A stretch of DNA of 64,000 nt. Source: Lepisosteus oculatus (taxonomy: Eukaryota > Chordata > Actinopteri > Semionotiformes > Lepisosteidae). The stretch covers positions 2,180,001-2,244,000 of the forward strand of contig NC_090723.1 of assembly GCF_040954835.1 (NCBI RefSeq). Reading direction: 5' to 3'. The translations under genes and the position numbers were made by a program. The notes under the pieces were generated by a model. It made no database searches, was not told the DNA's origin, and saw only the letters and a program-made list of their open reading frames with translations. Positions 1-12,265 of this stretch are shown piece by piece (the first letter of the stretch is position 1; each line of letters starts with the position of its first letter).

Positions 1-604
1 AGTAAAGTATTGGTTAGATCAAAGTCTGGCAAAAGAACATAACGACCGTGCCAAGATTCTAGAGAAACTACAGCACTTTCACTTTAAGAAACCTATAAAG
101 GAGATAAACAAACTGTGGATTCAGGAATCATGTCACTTTCCACATTCCTACAGTGCATATACAACTTACACAATTCCACAAGAATCCCAGGTGTACTGTC
201 CATGGAAAATGTTTTTATTTGTTTTGTTTTTGTCTGAAGCATTTTCTTTTCTTAGGAAATCAATCCAGTCACTTTGACTAATTATAATGTACCTAGTCTA
301 TACTTTGTTGCAATAAAGCTGTCACATGTTAAATGTGAGGGCATGTACAGTATCTGTGCCAAAATTCCAGGTTAAGTCTCCAAAATCAACAGATTGTTTA
401 CGTTTGCACGATAATCTAATAACAGTAAGTATGTTACTCTGCACATGAAACACAATGCAGTATTCATCAAATGGTGGCTATATATTGGGCGTAATAAGTA
501 ATAAACCAAATTCCTGCATCTGTTTCACTATGTTGTAAATGAGACTCAAAGGTTATATTATTAGAATTTCCAAATTTGTTACATGTTTGCAGCATTTTAA
601 TGCA

Positions 605-735
605 CCTCTCCACTTTCTAACCCCTTCATCCAGTACAGTGTTGTGGGGGAGTCAGAGCCTAATCCAGGCTAGGACTCACCCTGCCTCCCTGAAAACTGAA
701 TCACAATTTGAAATGCAGCTCAACACACTAGCAGA
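605..735 (-). repeat. Degraded fragment of tRNA-derived SINE (family A)
   Basis: The inverted tail 'cttcatccagtacagtgt' followed by 'gggggagtcagagcctaatcc' matches the 3' half of the SINE that recurs at 1.8, 18.4, 28.3, 33.1 and 45.2 kb. It is diverged and has lost its tRNA-like head. Confidence 0.55.
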
Positions 736-1784
736 AATCCTACACGCTTGTTGGGTGCTGTGAAAAGGCAAGTGTGGCAGCTGAAATGTGCCAATAAAAC
801 ATGTGTGTCATAAAACTGCCACATGCTCAGAAGCCCTCATGTTAAAAACACTTTAAAAAGCAGCATAGACCTAATCCTTCTGTGCTGAGGTGCTACTGAG
901 CATTGTGATATTTTAAAGTTTACAGATGGCTTTAAGTTGCCAAGTGCTTAAGACAAGGAGAAACATTTTTTTCTATGTAAATCTCAAGAGTCAATATACA
1001 GTACCAGCTTTCCACTAATGCTCACAGACTCCCATATTTTACCTTTAAAATAATACAGTTGGTCTAAAGAATGACCAGATATTTACTCCAGATCATAATG
1101 ATTTAAAAGCAGCTTACATACATCTTTCTGGGGATGAAAGTGATCAAATCTTCCATTTCTAAGTGGTTTAATCAATTTCAGATATTAGATGCACGTTTTG
1201 TTTTCTGCATGTTACCTCATTTTGAATGTATGTGCATTGACTTGACATGAGGATATAAAATCATGTTTGCAGAAGGTTCAGGCCTCAGTCTAGAGTGCAG
1301 ATCAGGCCAGTACTGCAGATATCACAGGTTCTTATTCAAGCTGTATGTTTAGTAAACTGTGATTGGGTTTCTCCCAGGACTACGTTACAAATTGCCAGAG
1401 AAGTCAGGTGTAGATGGGTTTTAACCCATTGAAGATTTTCTCAGTTTGCTGGACATCAGATCCCCAAATCTTGCTAGGAGTCTTGGATATTCTAATGTTG
1501 GAAGATTAGTGGGATCTGCACCAGTCCTCTGTCCTATATCCTAACTCTGTGATTCTGCAATGGGGACATGCAGTTTCAAAGGAGGCAGAAATTACAAGGG
1601 AGGTCTGTATATTTGTATGAGGATTGGGGGTTGTAAAATTGAATGTATAAAGAACTAAACAATTGGAAAGGAATAAAAGGGAAAATACGAGTATTCATTT
1701 TGTGCCTCAGAATACATTACACAGCCAACTGCAGCCCTCAAAGCCCCCAGTGCAGCACTTTGCAATACTACAGGAACCTTAAAC

Positions 1785-2026
1785 CCAGTCATCCATTTTC
1801 TAAACACTTCATCCAGTTCAGGGTGGGGGAGCCAGACCCTATCTCAGAAAACAATGGGCGCAAGATGACAGGACGCCAGTCCACTGCAGGACACACATAG
1901 ACACAGTTACACACACACTCACACCCGGGCCCCCGGACATGGGGAGAACATACAAACTCCACACAGACTGCACCCCAGGCCCAGAACTGAACCCGGGGCC
2001 CCAGCACTGCGAGACAGCCATGCTAG
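1785..2026 (-). repeat. tRNA-derived SINE (family A), reverse copy
   Basis: On the minus strand this reads from a tRNA-like head (reverse of 'cactgcgagacagccatgct') through the usual 'gtttgtatgttctccccatg' box and a (GT)-rich stretch to 'gttttctgagatagggtctg' and the 'gaaaatgg' tail. The head is cut off at about 2026, where a different repeat begins, so the two elements are joined directly. Confidence 0.75.
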
Positions 2027-2350
2027 TAAAAGGTTTATTCCATGTGGAAAAGAGAAGAAAGGAAACGCAAAGATTCGGCTGTGAAGCCTCCTTCGGGCCT
2101 TCTTTGCAGCCCGCACATGCTGACGCAGGACAGAATTTCATATTCCAAGAAGATAATAACATCGTCCATACACTTCCAAGAAATGCCAGCGTGTGTTTTG
2201 AATTTTGATTAGCAGGTGTGTTGTATGAACACAGAGAAACAAATAATCATTATTTTGTCATGTGAGATGTCCAATCTAGGCATTGCTTAAATTCAGCACA
2301 GCAGCAACTAAAATAATGCCTCAACATTTTGGCAACACAGTCTTCATCAA
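2026..2350. repeat. Second interspersed repeat (family B), copy 1
   Basis: The segment beginning 'ggtttattccatgtggaaaa' and continuing through 'ttcggctgtgaagcctcctt' and 'gcacatgctgacgcagga' has a diverged partner at 13,375-13,475. A related-looking 'cattttggcaacacagtctt' follows near 2,325. The left side abuts the truncated SINE. The family name is not known to me. Confidence 0.5.
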
Positions 2351-2359
2351 TAATAATTA

Positions 2360-3290
2360 ACCACTTGCAAAAGAAACATTTAAACAGGAAATAAATGTTT
2401 TTCTAGAGCCTTCAAAAATGTACATGATATTCTTGGAACAGGTTAATGGTTGGTGACAAAGGCTTTGTTTCAGATCCTCTTGATCTGAAATATCTAAGTA
2501 TGAGGAAACGTTTGGAGAATAAATTATGTTTAATTACTCCCTAGGTACAGTCCCTTTTTTCTTTATAGTTTTTCTTTTCAGTTTTATGTTAGTAAGTCAT
2601 ATCATCTCAGTTTTAACATTTTGCGGCAGTATCACACTCTGTTCATAGGCTCATCTATGTTTAGAGAACACTGGTGCTAGTTTTGTAGCGACGCTGGTAC
2701 TTTCACAAATTCCCTCAGCTCACAGAAAGAACTCGTTTCTAAAAACTGTACATTCAAAGACAAGAGCTAAGGGTTATAAGTGTTTGACTTGCTAAACATA
2801 AAGAAGCCATTGCAGGCAGAAAGTTCAATCTTGATTAATATCTCAGATATCAGCATACTAGAAAATTAAGAAATGCCTAACGGTAGGAGTCCGATGCGTC
2901 ATTCATTCATTTAAAGTGATTCCGAGTACATGTTCAAAGCTAATTGAACTGATATTCTTTATTAAAGCTCTCAATATTGTATGTATGCTATACGCAATAT
3001 GAATAACAACTCTATTAACGTTTTCTGTAAATTGTCTGCGAACAACTGCTAAAGAAAATAATATTCCAAGCACTCTTTTAAAACTAAATTAAAACTTCTA
3101 TTTAAAGATTGAAAAATGAAAGTGAAAGCAGTTAACTTTTTTTCAGCACTTTGAACCATACAGTACGTCGTATTTAAAGAAGAACCAGCACTGTGCACAG
3201 AATTTCAGTAATACAGTATGTATAATGCTTAAAGCAAAATATTCCTTCTGGTTAAAAAAAAAAATGAGGTTGCATTTTATAGACTACCCA
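2360..3290. other. AT-rich non-coding DNA, nothing recognised
   Basis: No exon with plausible splice sites, no recognisable repeat and no RNA gene were found. If the 3.45-3.61 kb exon is real, this is the 5' part of its first intron. Confidence 0.5.
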
Positions 3291-3399
3291 TGCAAAAGTG
3301 GACGAACCCTAAAGTAAACACGAAATTGCAGCAGTTTGACACCATGGACCTGCAAATCCAGCGCAGAAGTCGTGCTGCTGTTCCGAAGCCCTCCCGCGC

Positions 3400-4000
3400 G
3401 TCATGCCAGCTCGCTCCATCCTCACCTAACCAGCGCCGCGCACGGTCCTACCTGCTGCAGAAGAGCCGTCCGCTCGGGCTTTCCTGGAGACAGTCGTGGC
3501 TGGAGCTCCATTGCCAAAGGCTCTCGGTATCCCTCTGTCTTCTGGGGGCTTCAGGTTAATCCTTAAAGTGGACACATAGCTCATTTTTGGACCGTCTTTG
3601 CTCATAACCGCCTGAGACAGGCACTGGCTCTCCAAAGCGAAGAGAGCGACAGTTATACAGTCTCTCTCCCTCCCCCCGCCACCCCTCCTATTTCACGCTT
3701 CCCGATCCCCCCCTCAGACACACAAGATTCTCAGCAGCGCTTCACACTGTCGGTCACACTAGTCGCGCTCTTCACTGTGACAGGAAGCTGCATGTTTACC
3801 GAGGTCCGTGGGGCAGAAAGAGCCGAGCCGCAGCACGGCGACACCGGGTCTGCTGGGGGTGGAGAGAACATACCCAACTCCATACACTTAGGGTGCATTC
3901 GCAACTGCTCCAAAACTATTCGCTCGGCATGAGGAAAACGCCCGCTGTTAAGAGCGCAGCAACTAAGATCAAGGTCCAGCGGCGAATTGTTACCGTGGCA
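3400..4000 (-). promoter_or_regulatory. GC-rich, CpG-containing promoter-like patch
   Basis: CpG dinucleotides cluster around and upstream (minus sense) of the 3605 ATG, for example in 'cgcgcgtcatgcc', 'gcgccgcgcacgg' and 'gagccgcagcacggcgacac', in otherwise AT-rich surroundings. A pyrimidine-rich tract lies at 3,660-3,715. This is the expected setting of a transcription start for the exon at 3452-3605. No TATA box was assigned. Confidence 0.5.
3452..3605 (-). CDS. First coding exon of a minus-strand gene or isoform, running off the left edge; possible short-MYLK start
   Basis: An ATG at 3605 opens 51 codons and the frame ends at a strong donor (CAG|GTAGGAC) with one base of the next codon. 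The peptide starts MSKDGPKMSYVSTLRINLKP and continues with a basic, Ser/Ala-rich stretch. It has no domain I recognise with confidence. The block MSYVSTLRINLKP is loosely similar to MDFRANLQRQVKP, the actin-binding start of short smooth-muscle MYLK, sharing the Leu and Lys-Pro spacing. A MYLK-like gene lies just upstream on the same strand. I therefore suggest, as inference only, that this is an internal-promoter first exon of that gene. The alternative is an unrelated gene beginning here. Local GC content is clearly higher than in the flanks, as expected at a 5' end. Confidence 0.55.
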
Positions 4001-6430
4001 AAATATATTTGCGGGGAATTATCTGTGTGGAGCTGACACCTGATTGCAATGAGGGTTGCACTGTTCTGTTCTTTTTTTTCTTCGCATTTTTGGATCCTTT
4101 TCTGTGAAACGTCAAATTCCTTTGGAAGGTGTCATTTTGAATCTTGAAGTCCCAGGGTGCGTAAAGATTTGGATGACAAAGCAGGACTGAAGGCTGTCAG
4201 GAATGCTTCCTTTTAAATCGTCTTGCACACAGTCCCCCTTACAATGGATTTTTTTTACATACGTGCACATTTTATAATACTTTGTATAATGAGTTACACA
4301 GATGTATACTATGAACGTTGAATATATTGCATAATGTGAGAGAGTTTTCTGCTGCATGTTACTCATCGTGCAGGGGAAGGGTTATAATTTATCAATTACT
4401 AATTACAGTTGACATTGCTTTGGACGTTTTATGTAACAATGTTTTTTTTTCTTGGAATTACATTTTGATTACTTTCGATCTCTGCTCAACTGGAAACAAA
4501 TCTTCTGTTGGGGCCTGTTGCTTCTTTCATGAAGTCACGCCTTTACCTGAAAAACACTCAGCTTCACAGTCTTAGGTGCCTTGAAGTACTGGTGCAGATT
4601 TCTGAAAGCTTCATGCTTTCTTATGAGGTCTGTGCATTGTGTGGAGCATTCCACATAGACCAGCCTTTAAACTCTTGAGGAATCTCGTATGTCTTGTAAA
4701 ACAGCTCCATTATGAATGCATCTAAGGTATGCGAGGACAATATGCTTGTCAGAGTAGAAAACAACATACAGTACAGAGATGCTGGAGACTTGTTTTTGTA
4801 GCACAAGAATGAGGAGTTGTGGGCAGACTCCTTCCTCTAAGCCGGTTATCTGTTAAATATGTCACTGGCATCACACTTCTCATTGCAACGCGATATCAAG
4901 AAAGATTTATGAATTCATTCAAAACCGATTCAGTGGCATTCAGTAGCATTCTATCTTTGGTTTCACAGAAACTAAATCCAGGAAAAGGTCTGTCTATATC
5001 TAGTAAATGCAGTAGCGAAAACAGTATTTTAGTCAGAAAACAACATTCTTTTCACACAGAGAAAAGTGATATGCTTTCCAGTACTGGTGATTTTATCTGG
5101 AGATACTTTTTTAATATTGTTAATAATAATTCACTTCTATTTTGCTATTAAAGAATGACCATTACAGGATGGCTTATTATATGGAATTTGTGTTAGAATA
5201 TTACAAATATGTAGAATTAATTGATTAATTAATGAATATTGTGTAAAAAACACAAGCCCCCTAAGTCTTTGTCTTTTAGACAAAGAGCTGTGATGCAGGT
5301 AGATCACAAATAAGCCTTTATTGGGACAGGAGATTTGGCAATCTCTGTTTTCTTTCACACACTCCAGGGACCGTCTGTCTTGTGTCTCCCTCAGGTGTGC
5401 TGGGATTTATCCTAGCTGCCCTCAGAGGAGGTTGCCCAGGAAACAGCCAGAATGTCTCATAACCAGACGCTGCATTTTAAAACAAGGCTGTGAACAGAGG
5501 CCTCTGATCTCCCCAGCCAGTGAGTGAAGCACCTTCAGTCAGACACTGGAATGCAGCAGGCTGTTCACGGTCTCTCAGGACAGGGTATTTGAAATTGCTG
5601 TTGATTCAGGGATAGGTTTTCAAATTTCAAACCTGGGTACCAATTTCATTGCTTAATAACTACAACTTAACAACAACAACTAGCAGGGTGCCAAAAAGTA
5701 TATATTGACAACATGGGACTCGTGCATTTCTGAGACAGGTTCACTCCTGCTCAGTCTCTCGAACTGTAATACTACCATTTTGATGAAAACATATAAACAA
5801 TTCTCAGAAATGTTTCTTCACGCCATTTTGTAAAACATGTATAGTGTTCCTATGAGTAACTGAAATAAAACGCCAATACAAAACTGCTGATAGAATCAAG
5901 AAAAGCTCAACATCTCACTCACTTATTATAACCATATATTTGTTTTTAATTTAGTGACAAATGTAAAGAGCAAAGTCTTTCTCAGGATGGAGTCACTGGT
6001 AACTGGTAACTGCATGCAAAATTCCTGCAGGAGTAGATAAATATACAGGCTGTTAAAACAGTAATACAAAAGCTGCCTGTATTTTTGTGATGGTCAAAGA
6101 AATGATTTTGTTAGCTTTTCGCATTTAGAATGTAACATCTCCCTAAACAGATGAAAGCAGTTTATATAAAATCGGTGCCCTGAAACTTATTCAAGTAGAG
6201 TAACAGTTTACAGTTAGAGCAAGCATGTTATACTAATATAATACGTTCATATTGTTTTGTGCGATTGTCTTTTTCCACATGAACCTATCATAAACCAAGA
6301 AACACCAGAGCCCTTAGCCATTTACAAAATGCTGAATCTGATTGTAAAGACATTCAAGAGCCATGTCATATTAGTGTCCTGAACTACAGAAAATCATGGT
6401 CTTTGAATACTTTATTCTAATAAAGTATTT
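4000..6430. other. Non-coding DNA upstream of the 3.6 kb exon
   Basis: AT-rich sequence with no convincing exon or repeat family. The region may be an intron of the MYLK-like gene if the 3.6 kb exon is an internal start. Confidence 0.4.
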
Positions 6431-6479
6431 AGTATAGGAGCATAGCAAAAATTACACTGAAAACAATGTCAATTCTAGA

Positions 6480-6725
6480 TGGAAAGCATGATAAAAGCAT
6501 TGTAGAGGCAGAGTCTCTCAGTGCCTCAATGATACAGACCCTCTTCAGAGCACTGGCTGAGCTCTGTGGTCTTTTGGTACAACAGTGACTCCAGAGACTT
6601 CTTGAACACCTGCAGACTTGCAGTGATGTCGATAAGAGACGCAATGTTTCTTGAACTGGTGCTGTTTCTCCTCTAATGCACCACAGTGCTTGAAGCATGC
6701 TACAGGACAGGCTTGACACTGAACC
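6480..6725 (-). other. Coding-like but broken segment, unidentified
   Basis: Two minus-strand frames look more protein-like than their surroundings. One reads KKSLESLLYQKTTELSQCSE and is closed by stops on both sides. The other is rich in His and Cys. No clean acceptor/donor pair frames either of them. It may be a decayed transposase or other relic. It is not assigned to a family. Confidence 0.2.
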
Positions 6726-7603
6726 TTGTTCAGCAGTTCTCGTTTTTGCCTATAGAGTTACATATATTGTAGTTGGAAAAGTGAGATGTAAGAATGACTG
6801 TTGTCAACTGTGAGTACACAATACAAACAGCTGGAGATGTTATTTAAAAAGAGAATGATACGCAAATTAAAAAGGGTAAAGCAGAGTTTTAGGTTTAACA
6901 AGCTAAAGATTACAAGGTTCACACTGACGTTTAAGACATCAGTTCATTCACACCATTCCTGAGTTTATGACTAGGGGGCAGGAGTCATATTGAACACTAT
7001 ACAGTAGGTCGTGGGTAAGGAATGCAAGGAAGACAAGGTTATTGCACTCCCTCCTGGAAATGGTAATGATTTCCAGGAACAGTGTACTGAATTCCAATTG
7101 GGAAAGGCTGTGAAATAGTGGGTATAACTTTGATATTCGGTTAAAGCCTTCCGGCAATTTTACATGGAATTCCTTTACAATGCCCACTACCCTTGTGCTC
7201 GGCAGTGCAGACCATTAATCACACACAACCCTGTCAGGGGTGCAGCTCTTAAATAAGGGTGTTGATGTAATGTTTATGTTTCTCAGTCAAGGTCTCTTGG
7301 TTTTTGAAAGAGAAACACACACCGCTCTACAAGTGGATAGCTGGGAAACTGTTGTTAATACTGAGAAGTTTCTCTCCCCTGTTTTCATGAGGAGTTCATA
7401 ACACAGCATACAAACCCTGTAAAACTATTTCAAAGATGCACCCGCTCCTAATTTATTGATCCCACGATCAAGTCCAAATATAGTGCTGCAGGCAAGCCTG
7501 GTTAACTACAGTAGCTGCAGTGTGTGCTATTTAATTATGGAAAGAATGCCAATTCAAATCACTCAGTGGCAGGGCTGAAATCACTGAGTTTGCTGGCTTA
7601 AAC

Positions 7604-7700
7604 TATTAATAATAATAATAATAAACTTTATTTTATATAGCGCCTTTAAAGGTGGCTTCTCAAAGCGCTTAATTAAATTAAATGTGAATTCACTATTGGT
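7604..7700 (-). repeat. (AAT)n microsatellite plus SINE/LINE-type 3' tail
   Basis: A (TAA)n run at about 7606-7624 is followed by 'tttatatagcgcctttaaag' and 'ctcaaagcgcttaatt'. This is the inverted form of the 'aaagcgctatataaa' tail typical of several vertebrate SINE/LINE 3' ends. The body of the element is not recognisable. Confidence 0.55.
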
Positions 7701-9300
7701 GCTTAAAGCACGATGCACAGCTAAAAAGAAACAAAGCCTAAAGGTTTTTCATTCTATAAAAATCTTTCGTATGTGAACCAGGATGCCTTATCGAGCTAAG
7801 TTAATGAAGCGCTGCTGGGGTTGGGTGATGTTTAATATACATTTTTTCAGCATTGGAACTAAGCATTTAATTGATAGAAGTTTAGTGAAAGTTTAACCAC
7901 CTAATGGCTTTCAAATATATATTTTGTACTATTTGTTCCATTTTATTCAGTGATTTAATAAGTACAGTAAATGTAATCACCCTCCTCACATCTTAAGTAT
8001 TGTTGCTGCTTTGTGAAGAATATGCGTGTTTGTGTCTGGACCTGAATCAGGATATCCTGATTACACACCAGTAAAACTAACGGAAGGCAAGACCCCCTGC
8101 TTTGATTATGAAGCCCTTTTAGTAGACTCCAAACTTTTCAATATGCCATTGTTTTATCTGTAAATATATGTTCTGTCCTCAGAAGGATTTGCTTTAACTG
8201 CATCATTAATAAAACACGATTGATCTGTCATGCGCTAACATTTCAATGTATTCACGAGCTGCGTTGAATCCTGCACTAACGAGCGTGAGGCTCACATTTC
8301 TTTATAAGGTACCTGAGGGCCTAATGAGTAGAAAGCTCAATGAAATTTGTCTGTTTACTGCTACATACTGGTAACTGGTGTCATTAGGAGCTTTCAGGGG
8401 TCAAATGGTCATTCAGAAAAGGAGTTTTGAGGAGTGAATGAGGAGTTATAGTACAAATGTACCTGTCTACCGAAAGGGGGAGTAGGCAACTGTAGACCAG
8501 TAAGTCTTAGCTTTATTATATGGAAAGTTACTAATTAGATTAAATAGTGTGAAACTGGAAAATTATTTGTATTGGTATGGCAAAGGTTTCAGTCAGGAAA
8601 ATCAATTTAATTTTAGGAACGGTCAAAGAAACAGAAGCACTTAAGGAAATAAAAAAACTTTAAAACTGAGCATATACATGACCACATTTAATGTAGACAG
8701 GTCCAAAGTAAGACATGCAGACAGTAAATTATCCTGTATAAATAACAGATGAGTGCCACTGACCTAGAACAAACAATCTGTAAGAGGAGTTTATATTGAC
8801 TCATATACACTGCTTACAATGATTATTGACACTCATTGTCATCTTCTAATCAAGACAACTTGAAGACACAATAAAAACAGCCAACAATATGGGATCAATA
8901 AAAATGTAATCTAACTCTAATTTAGCCTTTTAAGGACTAAGATCATATAAACATGCTCCAGTTTAAGTGCAATCTGGAACCAAGATCCCATATTTATGAT
9001 CCTCAAATGCACCTCAAGTTTGGTCTTACTGGACCTCCGTACTTCATGGTAAAGGTTTAAAACATGAATGTAGGGGATGCCTCATGTGATATCACTGAAT
9101 AAGTTCACAAATGAACAGATGAAAAGGGAAGAAAAAATGGTCTCTTTGTAATTCATCATTACATCATCATTACATCATTACATTCACAAAAAATAAAACA
9201 TTCTGTAGGTGGAGGATAGGGCCTTGGGGTCAAAGAACGTGTCTTTTCATGTTTTTGAAAATACAAATAAAAATACTCCATCATCACATCACTTTCGAAA
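7700..9300. other. AT-rich intergenic or intronic DNA
   Basis: No exon or named repeat was found. Short 'atcattacatcatcattaca' direct repeats occur at about 9155-9185. Confidence 0.4.
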
Positions 9301-9500
9301 ACTCCTTTTCCAATTCATGGTCCCCATGGTGCAGAGCCTATGCTGGGAAAAACAAGGCACATGGAGAGATACACCCTGGATGGGACTTCAGACCATCACA
9401 GGGCAGACACACATATTCACACCAGGACCGATTTTACAGATAGTCTTCGGACTATGAGAGGAAACCAGAGCACACAAACGCTGGAAAAACATGCAAACTC
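9300..9500 (-). repeat. Diverged family A SINE, reverse copy
   Basis: The order of sub-motifs matches the intact copies in reverse: 'ccctggatgggacttcagac', 'catcacagggcagacacaca', then 'ctatgagaggaaaccagagc' and 'catgcaaactccacc'. The head and tail are degraded. Confidence 0.6.
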
Positions 9501-9539
9501 CACCGAAATTTTATTTTTTCAAAGGAAGAGAGTCTAATA

Positions 9540-12260
9540 TACCTGATCCTGGGGTGTGTCATATTGAAAGTGCATAAGGGATTACAGTGGGATAATACAA
9601 TACATTAGTTAGACCTCACTGAGTAGACTGCACAATTGTGGTCGCTACACTAAGAAAAGAACATCTCTGTCCTAAAAAGAGTTTAAATAAGAGCACCCAG
9701 AATAATAAGTCTAAAGAGAATGTCGTCCACAGGCAACATAAAGCACACCACTCATTAGGGGAGTCTTCAATAGAGGACATTACAAGGCGATACAACTATT
9801 CAAAGCCCTGAAAAGTATTGACAAATCAACTCAATGGATTACCTCATACTTTCAGTGAAACAAAAGCACCTGCACACATCTGCAAATAACAAAGTACATT
9901 TTTAACTCAGAACAGGAGGCATTTCATAGCTAAAAAGCCTTGAGGCTGAAGCTGATTCTCCGGAACCTTCAAGATATGACTGATGTCATTTTTATAAGTA
10001 ACCAAACAAGTTTGATGACTTCAATGACCTCCTCTCACCCTTTCCTGGGCTCTTAGCAAACAAAATTCCTTGGTTATTTTAACAAATAGAACTGAATAAT
10101 TAGCACAATGCTTATTTCTCTACGTGTTTCTTAGTTCTTCATGTACAGTACACGATACAGCTCTTGCACATTTTTAGAACATTCTTCATCCACTCAGATC
10201 TTCACATTTGTTTGTGTTTTCACACATGGGTAAGCCTCCTGTTGAGTTGTGTTTTCTCTAATCAGTGGGTTTTAAAGGATTACAGAGGAGAAAACCATCT
10301 CAATCAAGCCCTGGCTGAAAGAAATACTCCACAGTTTCCAGCTAGGATTAAGATCTAAGTGACCTTTAAAACATACCCTAAACCCACATTCCTAACCACT
10401 GTAGCAGACAAACACAAATCTCACAGATCTCTTCATATAAAAGAGTTTATCTAGATGGGCTTGCCAGCTACCATAGTATAGAATAGACAAGCATTCCAAC
10501 AGCCTGTACTTTAAAAGAGATTCTTTTATTGAATCAGCTGCTCCATCACCCAGATAACCTGAATGTGTTCTAGATGTCTTTCCCATATTTAAACTATGTG
10601 ACTTTAAGGTTAGCATCATCAGCATATCTATGCAGTCTTCCCCCAAGCTTGTTTAGAACTACAAAGAAAATCCAGAAGGTGTGATCTACTGGGTATTTGT
10701 AATAAGTTTTTTTTTAAATAATGCATAATCTCCTTTCGAATCAATGTTGATCGTTTATGTCCCATTGCACAGTTCAATTTATAAGATGCTGACCCCTTTA
10801 GATAAAATAATTTTTAAATGAGATTTTGAGCTATATTATTTTGAGTATTTCTATACTGACACACTGACAAGAAGTCAAATTAATTTTAATCATATTGCTT
10901 TTCTGCTTTATCAGCTAACAAAACTGAAAAGAGATCAAACTAAAGTCCTATAGTAATCTTATCTCTCTTTATCATGACATTGCACATTTCTGTATTACGT
11001 AAAGTCATATATTACTTATTTACAAAATCAAGTAGAGCCATTAACAATGCATTAGAATAAAAGTTATCAATGTGTCACAATGTTTACCATGACTTGGCTC
11101 TGTAACCTATATGTGAGTTCCAGAAGATCAATACAGTTGCGTCATTAAGACACCAGTTTACAATTAAGCACTGAATTACAAACTCAATTTCTTACTGAAA
11201 TCATCGATTAGTTGTACTATTACTACAAATTACATGCATTTGCACCTTGATTACCAGAGTTGTGCACATATTTGTTGGGGTATTTAATCAGATTGTTTGT
11301 AACATGTGCGATTCAATAGTATTTCACAGATCATAAATAATAAATATATTATTTGTAAATTATTTGTTTCCATATCACTGGTTCAGGAACTAAGACTGGG
11401 GCTTTCACATCAAAGCTAGACACTTTTTGTGGGTCAATTATGCTCACTGCCTTCAGAAAGGTGTGAGCTAATTGAGTAAAGGGTGGTTTCTTTTTGCATT
11501 ATTCTGGGTTGTAAAACTAGTAATTTTTCATAAACTTTATGAAAGACTTTATCACTTTGTTCACTGGGATATCTGAGGACCTCTTGTACCTACAGTATGT
11601 TCAGGATTCATTCTTATACGGGCTTATTGTGCATTTGGTGGATTCTAACTTTACTGGTTGCAAACCCCTGTATCAGATCCACCAGTCTCTTGCCATGCCT
11701 CACAGTCAAGGAGACCTGAGGTTTGAAACCCGAAGTTTCACAATATTTTATAGTACTTTCTGGACCTCCTTAAATACCACAGGATTTGGTGGAAATATGT
11801 TTACTTCCTTTTCTAGAAAGACTAGGTAAAATACAGCAGGAGAACAGCAAGTGACTCAACATGTGTATATGGTTCAAGTGGCAGCTTTGTGATACAGGCT
11901 TCCTGATCAATTGCATCTCTCAAATGGCCTTGAACATCTAGCATCATGCATGGACAACACTTTAAACATTCTCTACAGTTATGATCTGTGTGGCTGCTTT
12001 CAGTAAGCAATTGTCCCAGATATGAATGGCAAGAGACATGCCATTAATATGTGAGAGGACTGTAAGACAAATATTCCAAAATAGCAACTTGAAGAATGCC
12101 TCGATGATGTAACTGTCATGATCAGAGACAAATTCAGTTATGCTATCAAATTCCACTTCAAGTGCTGGTAAACATTTTATAATTTCCTGCACTGAAACCC
12201 ATTTAGAAATCTTCAGCAGTTTTTTATGGCTAAACAAACTATGCACAACTGTTTAGTGTA
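9540..12260. other. Non-coding DNA, probably MYLK-like gene intron
   Basis: AT-rich with short open frames only. The next exon of the MYLK-like gene must begin in phase 2 (one base completing a codon). I did not find it here by eye, so it may lie in this stretch or beyond the left edge. Confidence 0.4.
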
Positions 12261-12265
12261 CTTAC

